Shown here in pieces: positions 8,287 to 19,847 of a stretch of DNA of 64,000 bases. The position numbers were made by a program, and so were the translations under genes. Positions within the stretch are counted from its first letter, which is position 1; the number at the start of each line of letters is the position of its first letter. The DNA is from Pseudomonas putida NBRC 14164 (lineage in GTDB: Bacteria; Pseudomonadota; Gammaproteobacteria; Pseudomonadales; Pseudomonadaceae), in contig NC_021505.1 in the NCBI RefSeq assembly GCF_000412675.1, positions 3,900,501 through 3,964,500 on the forward strand, in the 5' to 3' direction. The notes under the pieces are model-generated. The model was not told the origin of the DNA. It searched no databases and saw only the letters and a list, made by a program, of their open reading frames with translations.

Positions 8287-9321
8287 CTAGCATTTGACTC
8301 GGGAAAGCGCATATTCCGCGGCCTGCCCCCGTGGCGCCGCCAGCCAGGCCTGCATGCGCCGGTACAGGCCGCGCTCCAGCCACTGGTAGCTGAACCACGA
8401 CATTAGTCCAATGGACGGTACGCACAGGGCGAACACCAGGTATGGGTTCAAATGCAGCCGCTCGCTGGCGAACCAGCCGGCGTACAGCACCAGCACATGA
8501 ACCAGGTACACCGAATACGAACAGTCGCCCAAGGCCTTGAGCAGCCGGTTTCCCTGGAAGGCCGGTTCCAGGGAGATGAAGGCCAGCACGATCATCGCGC
8601 TCGGCACGCCCCAGTGCAGCAAGCGCTGGGACGCATCCAGGTGATAGATGGCCAGGCCCGCCACCCCCAGCACCACCAGCGGCAGCCAACGCCCCTGGCG
8701 GATCAGGCCACGGCGGTACAACACACCCAGGCCAATGCCGAGCAGGAACTCGTAGATGATGTCGTTGTTGTAGAAGCGGCTGAGCACACCCAGCCGGCCC
8801 AGCACCTCACTGACCAGTAACAACGCGACGGTAACCAGCAGCAGGTGATGCCGTTGGCGTACCAGGAAGGCCAAACCGAACAGCAGGTAGAAGAACATCT
8901 CGAAGTTCAGCGTCCAGCCCACGTTCAGGGTCGGGTACAGGCCATAGCCACCGGGGTTTTCCGCCGGGATGAACAGCATCGACAGGAGCATGTGATGCCA
9001 GGCGAATTCCTGATGTGGCATCCATTGGCTGAAGGCCAGCAGCAAAGCGGCCATCAACGCGGTGTAAAACCAGTAGGCAGGGACGATACGCAGCACCCGA
9101 TTGAGCAGGAACTGGCGCGGTTCGATGGTTTTGTCGCGGGTCGACAGGTAGATGACCAGCCCGCTGATGACGAAGAAGATGTCGACACCCACGGCACCAC
9201 GGTCGGTGAGCAGTTGGCCCACAGGACCGGTGGCGTGGAAGTCGAAGAAGATCTGCATGAAATGGTGGCACACCACCACCCAGGCGGCGAACGCCCGCAG
9301 TGCCTGAAGCGAATACAGCAT
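8287..9321 (-). CDS. Acyltransferase-3 family integral membrane protein
   Basis: The 344-residue protein begins MLYSLQALRAFAAWVVVCHHF, the usual opening of acyltransferase-3 (OafA-like) enzymes, including the conserved R and H-H residues. About ten membrane spans follow, along with motifs such as VDIFFVISGLVIY and YSVYLVHVLVL. Such enzymes move acyl groups, often acetyl, from the cytoplasm onto envelope polysaccharides or other cell-surface sugars. The frame stays open to 9447 upstream, but that stretch overlaps a REP element, so the ATG at 9321 is preferred. No other sugar or LPS gene is nearby, so the acceptor is unknown. Confidence 0.92.
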   Translation of the reverse strand: MLYSLQALRAFAAWVVVCHHFMQIFFDFHATGPVGQLLTDRGAVGVDIFFVISGLVIYLSTRDKTIEPRQFLLNRVLRIVPAYWFYTALMAALLLAFSQWMPHQEFAWHHMLLSMLFIPAENPGGYGLYPTLNVGWTLNFEMFFYLLFGLAFLVRQRHHLLLVTVALLLVSEVLGRLGVLSRFYNNDIIYEFLLGIGLGVLYRRGLIRQGRWLPLVVLGVAGLAIYHLDASQRLLHWGVPSAMIVLAFISLEPAFQGNRLLKALGDCSYSVYLVHVLVLYAGWFASERLHLNPYLVFALCVPSIGLMSWFSYQWLERGLYRRMQAWLAAPRGQAAEYALSRVKC

Positions 9322-9369
9322 GAAATACCCTGCGCTTGCCGGTGTATTGAGGCCTTCGGGCGCGCTTTG

Positions 9370-9422
9370 CGCTCCATCGCCGGCAAGCCAGCTCCCACAG
9401 GGACCGCGCTCACCGGCAACCG
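9370..9422. repeat. Single REP element
   Basis: A CATCGCCGGCAAGCCAGCTC core followed by CCACAGG matches the REP arms found at 16012 and 49145. Only one arm is well preserved. It lies upstream of the acyltransferase start and about 70 bases from the end of cti. Confidence 0.6.
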
Positions 9423-9493
9423 GGCTGCATAGCAGCCCCCGGACCACCCACCATTTCCGACCGCAGGGTACTCGGAAAGGTCAGCCTACCCGA

Positions 9494-11794
9494 TCAGAGG
9501 TTCTCATAGCGGTTCATGTCCAGCACACCCGCCTCGACCGGCGTGGTCTCCTTGATGAAGCTGTTCAGGTCATGGAAGTAGCGCCAGAAGTCAGGGTGAC
9601 TGCGGCGCACACCCCAACGCATGACAATGCGCTCGAACCTGGCTGCATCGTCTTTCGCATACTCCATGTCCTCGACGAATTCCGCCACATCGTTGGTTGG
9701 CACATTGAAGATGAAGTTGGGATAGCTGCTGAGCACGCCCGGGTACAGCGTCAGGGTATCCAGCCCCGGCTGGTAGCGGTACGCCTCGCCCAGCAGGAAC
9801 GCCACGTTGCTGTGCGCGCGGTTGCGCAGCAGGCTGTACACCTGGCGCTGGCCGCCCTGCCCTTCGATGCGCAGCATGGTCGCCTCGGGCAACTGGTTGA
9901 TCACCTTCAGCCCGGCAGCCGGGCGCGACACCAGGCGGCTCAGTGACTGCTCGGCATTGCGGAACTCTTCGCTCATCTGCGGCCGTGAGCAGAACGCGCC
10001 CTGGCAGCGGTTGATCGGGTCGGGCGCAGCATTCAGGCTGCCGGTGCGCTGCAGCAGCTTCAGGCCAAAGTCGCGCTTGGGGTCGCGTGGGTCGAGCTTG
10101 ATGCCGCTCGGGGTGTCGCTGTCGATGTCTTCATAATCCATCCACATCTTCACCTTGCCGCTGTTCTGGTACCAGTCGCTGAGAATCGCCTGGCGATGGT
10201 CGGCCGGCATCAGGCGCAGGAAGTTGACCTCGGCGCCATTGCGGATCAGGTCGAAGTACAGGCGCGTCTGCAACTGGTGCGAAACGTTGCCGAACACGTC
10301 GAAGTTTACCGCCAGCTGGTAATAGGTGCGTTCCAGCAGCGGGTAGTCGAACAGCCACACGGTCTGCGGCACATCACCGATCAGGCCCTTGCTGACCGAA
10401 GCGCTGTCGAAATGGCGGAAGATGCTCAGCAGCGCGTTGTCGTTACCGGCCCACAAGGTCGACCAGCCCGGCGCCGGCATGTCGGCATAGGCGTCGCGGC
10501 GCAGCTTTTCATACGCGTTGCGCTTGTCGCGGTAGGCGTGCCACAGGCTCAGCACACTGCCCACGTCATCGATCTGCCCGGGCATGGCCAGCAGCGGCGT
10601 GGCCTCGCCACGGTACTTGGCATCGGTGATATAGCGGTCGAAGGCCGGCTCCTGGAACAATGCCCAGAAGTTGTCGCGGATCACGTCGGTAGCGATCTGC
10701 CCGCGGCACACCGGGCCACGGATGAACGTGCGCACGAAGTACTCGGCGTTATCCAGCATGAACTGGTAGCGCGCCACTGCCGGGATGGCCTCGAAGGTTT
10801 CGAACGGGTTGGCCCGGTGACGCGGGCCGTAGCCTGGCAGCGCGGCGGCATGCCAGTCGCCGGCGTAGAACAGCTGCTTCACCCGCTTGAGCTTCTGCGG
10901 CCCCATCGGGTAGGTGATGTGCGTCTTGTGCACGATCACGCCCTGCACCGGGATCAGGCGGTAATAGAAGTCGGTGCCAGGTGGGTCGTTGGGGCGACGC
11001 GTGGCAATGATGTCGGCCGGCTGGCCGCTGGGCGTGCGTGACCGCACCCATTGGAAGAAGTGGCCCTGCTCGCCGCCGACGAAGTAGATGTGCGCCAGGA
11101 ACAGATGCTCGTAAAGCCAGCGGCCAACCAGCGCCTCGGTGGAACCTGGGCGGTTGAGCAGCTCTTCCCAGTCGGCGATCTGCCTGGCTTCGGTATCACT
11201 GGGCTTGATCGGCTGGTACTCCACCGGCGCACCGGCCGCCAGCCAGCGACGCATGGTGTCGTATTCCTTGTCTGTCAGCCCGGTCACCGCCAGCGGCATG
11301 CCCTCCTTAGGGTGCGCACCCGCATAGGCGTCGAACTCATGAGGCAACGGGCACATGTTGTTGCGGCTCAGGCCCAGGACGATTTCCTCGGGCAGCTTGG
11401 CGTTGGGCGTGAGCGGGGTCTTGTGCCCCAGCTCCAGCATACGCGCCATCAGCGCGGCCTGGCTGCCCTGGTTGTCGAGCACCGAGTAGAAGCCTTTCTT
11501 GCGCCATTGCTCTTCGCTGTGGGCGTCGTAGAACAGCCGCGTGGTGGGCACCGCCTTGCTGCGGTCGCCCTCGTAGACCGGGACTTTGCTGGCCCCTCGT
11601 ACCGCACCTTCGGGGCTTTCCAGCTTCAGCTGGCAGGCGGCGTCGTTGCAGGCATGGCAGGCCACGCATTTCTCGGTGAAGATCGGCTGAATGTCCCGGG
11701 TGTAGGAAATAGCCGGGCTCGACTGGGGGGCTTGCCCGAACACCGCGCCGCTGATGAGCAGGGCGAAGGCGCCGGCAAGGATACGATGCACCAT
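9494..11794 (-). CDS. cti: Fatty acid cis/trans isomerase
   Basis: This 766-residue protein has a signal peptide (residues 1-20) and a haem-c attachment site C43-VA-C46-H47, both hallmarks of Cti. Cti is a periplasmic haem enzyme that converts cis-unsaturated fatty acids of membrane phospholipids to trans isomers, quickly stiffening the membrane when cells meet solvents or heat. Length and motif order fit the Pseudomonas enzyme, and the divergent position next to metH is the arrangement I know from P. putida. Two additional cysteines follow the haem site (CHACNDAAC). The gene is monocistronic. Confidence 0.97.
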   Translation of the reverse strand: MVHRILAGAFALLISGAVFGQAPQSSPAISYTRDIQPIFTEKCVACHACNDAACQLKLESPEGAVRGASKVPVYEGDRSKAVPTTRLFYDAHSEEQWRKKGFYSVLDNQGSQAALMARMLELGHKTPLTPNAKLPEEIVLGLSRNNMCPLPHEFDAYAGAHPKEGMPLAVTGLTDKEYDTMRRWLAAGAPVEYQPIKPSDTEARQIADWEELLNRPGSTEALVGRWLYEHLFLAHIYFVGGEQGHFFQWVRSRTPSGQPADIIATRRPNDPPGTDFYYRLIPVQGVIVHKTHITYPMGPQKLKRVKQLFYAGDWHAAALPGYGPRHRANPFETFEAIPAVARYQFMLDNAEYFVRTFIRGPVCRGQIATDVIRDNFWALFQEPAFDRYITDAKYRGEATPLLAMPGQIDDVGSVLSLWHAYRDKRNAYEKLRRDAYADMPAPGWSTLWAGNDNALLSIFRHFDSASVSKGLIGDVPQTVWLFDYPLLERTYYQLAVNFDVFGNVSHQLQTRLYFDLIRNGAEVNFLRLMPADHRQAILSDWYQNSGKVKMWMDYEDIDSDTPSGIKLDPRDPKRDFGLKLLQRTGSLNAAPDPINRCQGAFCSRPQMSEEFRNAEQSLSRLVSRPAAGLKVINQLPEATMLRIEGQGGQRQVYSLLRNRAHSNVAFLLGEAYRYQPGLDTLTLYPGVLSSYPNFIFNVPTNDVAEFVEDMEYAKDDAARFERIVMRWGVRRSHPDFWRYFHDLNSFIKETTPVEAGVLDMNRYENL

Positions 11795-11969
11795 GTGCGA
11801 AAAGTCCTGATTCTAAAAAGCTATCACGATTGTTGCCTGGTCGTGCCGGGTGCTGTTAACCGTGTCATCAACATGAGCGGTTTTCATGCAAATGGGCGAT
11901 GCGCCTAAGAACCGCGCAACTTTGATATGATTCCGCACCTTCTGATATTTGCCCGACCAGGTAGTTCCT

Positions 11970-15677
<3,708 letters not shown>

Positions 15678-15681
15678 GGGT

Positions 15682-15724
15682 GTGCCAGCCTCTTCGCGGG
15701 CTTGCCCCGCGAATAGGCCGGCAC
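15682..15724. repeat. REP-type hairpin after metH
   Basis: GTGCCAGCCT (15682-15691) pairs with AGGCCGGCAC (15715-15724), and inside it TTCGCGGG pairs with CCCGCGAA around CTTGC. It starts five bases after the metH stop, so it probably ends or protects the metH transcript. Confidence 0.75.
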
Positions 15725-15787
15725 ATGCAACCTTGGCGTCGTTGCCTACACTGTCCCTGATTGCCTCTGATTTCTTCAGGAGCCACC

Positions 15788-16003
15788 ATGGACGATTCCA
15801 GCCAAGGCAAACCCCCAACCTTCTGGCAGATGCTGCACAGCATCCTCGCCGCCGCCTTTGGCGTGCAAAGCGGCAAGAACCGCGCTCGCGATTTCACCCA
15901 CGGCAAAGCCAGCCATTTCATTGCGCTGGGGACGCTCTTCACCCTGATATTCATCATGGTGCTGATCGGCCTGGTGCAGCTGGCCCTGCACCTTACCCGC
16001 TAG
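15788..16003 (+). CDS. DUF2970 small membrane protein
   Basis: The 71-residue product starts at an ATG 8 bases after an AGGAG ribosome site. The N-terminal half (PTFWQMLHSILAAAFGVQSGKNRARDF) is the DUF2970 signature, and a single strong membrane span occupies about residues 44-68. The function of the family is unknown. It lies directly after metH and opposite a 37-aa membrane protein gene, but a REP hairpin separates it from metH, so it probably has its own promoter. Confidence 0.88.
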   Translation: MDDSSQGKPPTFWQMLHSILAAAFGVQSGKNRARDFTHGKASHFIALGTLFTLIFIMVLIGLVQLALHLTR

Positions 16004-16011
16004 CCTGTAGC

Positions 16012-16104
16012 GGCCTCATCGCCGGCAAGCCAGCTCCCACAGGTTTTCTGCAGCCTCAGGGCCTGCGCTGTACCTGCGGCAGCTGGCTTGCCGGCGATGA
16101 GGCC
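16012..16104. repeat. REP pair with perfect 24-base arms
   Basis: Bases 16012-16035 are the exact inverse complement of 16081-16104 (24 of 24). The 45-base loop is partly self-complementary. It lies between convergent small-gene ends and can serve as a transcript barrier on both strands. Confidence 0.9.
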
Positions 16105-16181
16105 GGGACAGGCAACACAAAAACGCCCGCAGGACATCCCCCCGCAGGCGCTGTTGCTACATCACGGTCTGATAGAAAAGT

Positions 16182-16295
16182 CTACTGGTGGCTGACCCAA
16201 TAAACGGCAGTGACCACCACCAGGACGATCAGGCAGAGGATCGCCCAGGCATCGACGCTGCTGTCAGCTTTGCGGACCTTGGTTGAGTTTCCCAT
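16182..16295 (-). CDS. 37-aa single-span membrane protein (short ORF)
   Basis: Reading the minus strand from the ATG at 16295 gives MGNSTKVRKADSSVDAWAIL, then a hydrophobic stretch (about residues 17-33) and a VSHQ end before TAG at 16182. AAGAGGC lies about 8 bases upstream as a ribosome site. The layout is a short positively charged N-terminus and one membrane span, so an inner-membrane miniprotein is likely. The orientation by charge puts the N-terminus inside. It lies between the DUF2970 gene and an orphan binding protein. The function is unknown. Codon choice is GC-rich like the neighbours. Confidence 0.65.
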   Translation of the reverse strand: MGNSTKVRKADSSVDAWAILCLIVLVVVTAVYWVSHQ

Positions 16296-16380
16296 TGCAT
16301 TGCCTCTTGTAGTGGTTATGGGAATGCACTTCACAACCAGCAGTTAAGACGAGCAATGCCCTTCCCTCAAGCAAGGTCTT

Positions 16381-17457
16381 TCAATAGTCGACCGGTGACG
16401 TCAGAAACGGGTACTGGTAGCTGGCCGGCCGCCCTTCGGCGCTGTAATGCAGAAAGTCGACGCCATAGTCGGGCCGTTCCAGCAGTTTCAGCCAACGCCT
16501 GGCCTTGGCCTCGTCGATTGCCTGCAGTACCGGGGCACTGTGCACGCGCTGGCCGTCGCGGTTCAGCGCGACACCCTGGGCATCGTCGTGCAACATCACC
16601 ATGGCCCAACCGCCAAGGGTGAAGTGCCCACCCATCAGCGCGCTCAAGCGCCCGTCGATGCGCGCACGCAAGGCCTCGGGCGAACTGTTGACGGCGCCGA
16701 ACAGCACGTCACGCCCCGGTGTGCGCCCGGCCTCCTCGAACGCCTGCATGGCGCCAAAGGCCATCTCGTCATTGGCCGACCACACCAGGCGAGTGGCCGG
16801 GTATCGCTCCAGCAATTGCTGCGCCTGCTCGTAGGCGCGCTCGCGGCTCCAGCCGCCGTATACCACCTGGCGCAGGCGGACCTGAGGGAAGTCGGCCAGG
16901 GCGCGGCGCATGCCCTCCTCGCGCAGCTGCGAAGCCGGTGTGGTCTTGAGCCCGGCAAAGGCCACCAAGTCCACCGGGCCTGCGTCACGAGGCAGTTGGG
17001 CAACCATCAGGTGCAGCATCTGGAAGCCCGCTTGCTCGTCGTTGCTCATCAAGGTACCCAAGGGCTCGGCATACTTGTCGGGCTGGGTCTCGATGCTGCG
17101 GGCCTGGCCGGGGGTCAGGCCATTGTTGACCAGCAACAGCTTGACCCCGGTGCCACGCGATAACCGCAGAATTTCGGGTGCCACGTACTGCTCGTTGACC
17201 AGCACCAGGTAATCCGGCCGATGCGCCCCACCCAGGATCGCCCTGGCCTGGGTCAGCGCCAGGTCGGCGCGGCGCTCGCTGTACTCCACGCGCAGGGACA
17301 TGCCCAGTTCGTCCGCAGCGGCCTGCATGAAGCGGGTGTAGCTGGTCCAGAACGTCTCGGTGGACAGCCCCGGATTGAGAAACACCACCGAGGCCGGCTG
17401 CGCATTTGCCGCCAGTGGCAGGGCAAGACACAAGCTTTGGCACAGGGCCTTGAGCAT
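16381..17457 (-). CDS. Orphan periplasmic sugar-type binding protein
   Basis: The 358-residue protein has a signal peptide (about 1-19, cut after ANA) and the fold pattern of LacI-type periplasmic binding proteins (Peripla_BP_4): SVVFLNPG at the start, VWSANDEMAFGAMQAFEEAG in the second lobe, and a VLFGAVNSSPEAL segment. Such proteins bind a small ligand and hand it to an ABC permease or a membrane sensor. No permease, ATPase or sensor gene is adjacent, so its partner is elsewhere or is not a transporter. It is divergent from cysI. Confidence 0.85.
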   Translation of the reverse strand: MLKALCQSLCLALPLAANAQPASVVFLNPGLSTETFWTSYTRFMQAAADELGMSLRVEYSERRADLALTQARAILGGAHRPDYLVLVNEQYVAPEILRLSRGTGVKLLLVNNGLTPGQARSIETQPDKYAEPLGTLMSNDEQAGFQMLHLMVAQLPRDAGPVDLVAFAGLKTTPASQLREEGMRRALADFPQVRLRQVVYGGWSRERAYEQAQQLLERYPATRLVWSANDEMAFGAMQAFEEAGRTPGRDVLFGAVNSSPEALRARIDGRLSALMGGHFTLGGWAMVMLHDDAQGVALNRDGQRVHSAPVLQAIDEAKARRWLKLLERPDYGVDFLHYSAEGRPASYQYPFLTSPVDY

Positions 17458-17670
17458 GGGGTCACATCTCTGCGAAGCAAACCCCGGATTATAAACGCCT
17501 GGCTACCGCCAGCGCACAAATGGCAGTCAGTCTCACATAGTTCATTTGGTTCTTTTCATATGCAAAAACATCACTTTAGCGCATAACCGCAACCTGATAT
17601 CGTTCCCCGGCTCCGTACCGGAGTGCGCGGCCGTGCGCGCGAATAGCTGCATGCCTGAGACAGGACTTTT
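17458..17670. promoter_or_regulatory. Control region of cysI and the binding protein
   Basis: This 213-base divergent region contains an A/T-rich stretch (about 17520-17590) unlike the surrounding GC-rich DNA. Sulfur assimilation genes are usually activated by CysB at such sites. I see no clear -35/-10 pair, so the function is inferred from position. Confidence 0.4.
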
Positions 17671-19323
17671 ATGTACGTATACGACGAGTACGATCAGCGG
17701 ATCATCGAGGACCGCGTCAAGCAGTTCCGTGATCAGACCCGCCGCTACCTGGCCGGTGAGCTGAGCGAAGAAGAATTCCGCCCTCTGCGCCTGCAGAACG
17801 GCCTATACATCCAACGTTTCGCGCCAATGCTGCGTGTCGCCGTGCCGTACGGCCAGCTGAGCGCCCGCCAGGTCCGCACCCTGGCGAAGATCGCTCGCGA
17901 CTACGACAAGGGCTACGCGCACATTTCCACCCGCCAGAACGTGCAGTACAACTGGCCGGCACTGGAAGACATTCCGGACATTCTCGCCGAACTGGCCACG
18001 GTGCAGATGCATGCGATCCAGACCAGCGGCAACTGCCTGCGCAACACCACCACCGACCAGTTCGCCGGTGTGGCCGCAGACGAAATCATCGACCCGCGCC
18101 CGTGGTGCGAAATCGTCCGCCAGTGGACCACCTTCCACCCGGAATTCGCCTACCTGCCGCGCAAGTTCAAGATTGCCATCAACGGCTCGCAGGAAGACCG
18201 CGCTGCCATTGAAGTGCACGACATCGGCCTGGAGCCGGTGCGCAATGCTGCTGGCGAGCTGGGCTTCCGTGTACTGGTCGGCGGCGGCCTGGGCCGTACC
18301 CCGGTGGTCGGCTCGTTCATCAACGAGTTCCTGCCGTGGCAGGACCTGATCAGCTACCTGGACGCCATCCTGCGCGTGTACAACCGTTACGGTCGCCGTG
18401 ACAACAAGTACAAGGCGCGGATCAAGATCCTGGTCAAGGCACTGACGCCTGAAGTGTTCGCCGAGAAGGTCGAGGCCGAAATGGTACACCTGCGCGGCGG
18501 CAACACCACGCTGACCGAAGACGAAGTACTGCGCGTATCGCGCCATTTCGTCGACCCGGAGTACCTGGCCCTCGAAAACGTCGACTACGCCGCCCAGGAC
18601 GCCGAAAACCCAGGCTTTGCCCGTTGGCGCTCGCGTAACACCCGGGCCCACAAGCGCCCTGGCTACGTCGCTGTAACCCTGTCGCTGAAGCCTACCGGCG
18701 TTGCCCCGGGCGACCTGACCGACAAGCAGCTGGACGCCGTGGCCGACCTGGCCGAACGCTACAGTTTCGGTTTCCTGCGTACTTCGCACGAGCAGAACAT
18801 CATCCTCGCCGACGTCGAGCAGCGTCAGCTGCACGCGCTGTGGCTGGAACTGCGCGAAGGCGGCTTCGCCACCCCGAACATCGGCCTGCTGACCGACATC
18901 ATCTGCTGCCCGGGCGGTGACTATTGCTCGCTGGCAAACGCCAAGTCGATCCCGATCGCCGAGTCCATCCAGCGCCGTTTCGACGACCTGGACTACCTGT
19001 TCGACATCGGCGAGATCGACCTGAACATCTCTGGCTGCATGAACGCCTGCGGCCACCACCACGTGGGCCACATCGGCATCCTCGGCGTGGACAAGAAGGG
19101 TGAGGAGTTCTACCAGGTATCGCTGGGCGGCAATGCCGCGCGCGGCGCGAGCCTGGGCAAGATCCTCGGCCCGTCCTTCGCCCAGGATGCCATGGCCGAT
19201 GTGATCGAGAAGCTGATCGCCGTGTACGTCGAGCAACGTACCGAGGAAGAGCGTTTCATCGACACCTACCAGCGTATCGGCATCGACCCCTTCAAGGAAC
19301 GCGTCTATGCAGCGAATCATTAA
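17671..19323 (+). CDS. cysI: Sulfite reductase hemoprotein (nitrite/sulfite reductase family)
   Basis: The 550-residue protein has two ferrodoxin-like halves and the sirohaem/4Fe-4S site: C413-PGGDY-C419 and C456-MNA-C460 (C-x5-C, C-x3-C). It reduces sulfite to sulfide in the cytoplasm for cysteine synthesis. The sequence is the single-chain type common in Pseudomonas, not the enterobacterial NADPH form with a CysJ flavoprotein, and no cysJ is present, so ferredoxin is the likely electron donor. The downstream DUF934 gene overlaps it by 17 bases, the usual partner arrangement. Confidence 0.96.
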   Translation: MYVYDEYDQRIIEDRVKQFRDQTRRYLAGELSEEEFRPLRLQNGLYIQRFAPMLRVAVPYGQLSARQVRTLAKIARDYDKGYAHISTRQNVQYNWPALEDIPDILAELATVQMHAIQTSGNCLRNTTTDQFAGVAADEIIDPRPWCEIVRQWTTFHPEFAYLPRKFKIAINGSQEDRAAIEVHDIGLEPVRNAAGELGFRVLVGGGLGRTPVVGSFINEFLPWQDLISYLDAILRVYNRYGRRDNKYKARIKILVKALTPEVFAEKVEAEMVHLRGGNTTLTEDEVLRVSRHFVDPEYLALENVDYAAQDAENPGFARWRSRNTRAHKRPGYVAVTLSLKPTGVAPGDLTDKQLDAVADLAERYSFGFLRTSHEQNIILADVEQRQLHALWLELREGGFATPNIGLLTDIICCPGGDYCSLANAKSIPIAESIQRRFDDLDYLFDIGEIDLNISGCMNACGHHHVGHIGILGVDKKGEEFYQVSLGGNAARGASLGKILGPSFAQDAMADVIEKLIAVYVEQRTEEERFIDTYQRIGIDPFKERVYAANH

Positions 19324-19801
19324 GAACAACCAGATCGTCGACGAAACCTGGCACCTGCTGCCCAAGGAAACCTCGTTCGACGAGCTGACCAACTGCGACG
19401 ACTACATCGTGCCGCTGCAGCTGTGGCGTGACCATGCCCACGTGCTCAAGGCCCGCGACGGCGGCCTGGGCGTGTGGCTGGACAGCGACGAAGAAGCGGA
19501 AGAAATCGGCGAAGACGTGCAGTACTTCCAGGTCATCGCACTGAACTTCCCGGCCTTCACCGACGGGCGCAGCTACTCCAATGCGCGCCTGCTGCGTGAC
19601 CGCTACAAGTTCAAGGGCGAGCTGCGCGCCATCGGCGACGTACTGCGCGACCAGCTGTTCTTCATGGCCCGTTGCGGTTTCGATGCATTCGCCATCCGTG
19701 CCGACAAGGACCCGGAAGACGCGCTGCAAAGCCTGAAGGACTTCTCGGTGACCTACCAGGCCGCGACAGACGAACCGCTGCCGCTGTTCCGCCGCCGCTG
19801 A
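19307..19801 (+). CDS. DUF934 protein associated with sulfite reductase
   Basis: The 164-residue cytoplasmic protein starts inside the end of cysI (17-base overlap), so the two are translationally linked. It shows the DUF934 features: a central ALNFPAFTDGRSYSNARLLRDRY block and a C-terminal FFMARCGFDAFAIR segment. The family nearly always accompanies ferredoxin-type cysI and is thought to help sulfite reduction, but its biochemical role is not settled. An intrinsic terminator follows 17 bases after the stop. Confidence 0.93.
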   Translation: MQRIIKNNQIVDETWHLLPKETSFDELTNCDDYIVPLQLWRDHAHVLKARDGGLGVWLDSDEEAEEIGEDVQYFQVIALNFPAFTDGRSYSNARLLRDRYKFKGELRAIGDVLRDQLFFMARCGFDAFAIRADKDPEDALQSLKDFSVTYQAATDEPLPLFRRR

Positions 19802-19817
19802 TCGTCCCGCTCCAGCG

Positions 19818-19843
19818 AACAGCCCGCCCCTCGGCGGGCTGTT
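19818..19843. terminator. Intrinsic terminator after cysI-DUF934
   Basis: AACAGCCCGCC (19818-19828) pairs with GGCGGGCTGTT (19833-19843), followed by TTCGTTTA. It also lies five bases from the end of the convergent LRR gene, so it probably serves both strands. Confidence 0.9.
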
Positions 19844-19847
19844 TCGT

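Noticed and set aside
11795..11969. A cobalamin or other riboswitch, or a MetR site, before metH
   Set aside because: No riboswitch core could be built. TGAGCGGTTTTCA at 11874-11886 only partly fits the MetR consensus, so it was not called.
17803..19392. A 529-codon open frame on the minus strand across cysI
   Set aside because: Antisense shadow of cysI with unlikely composition.
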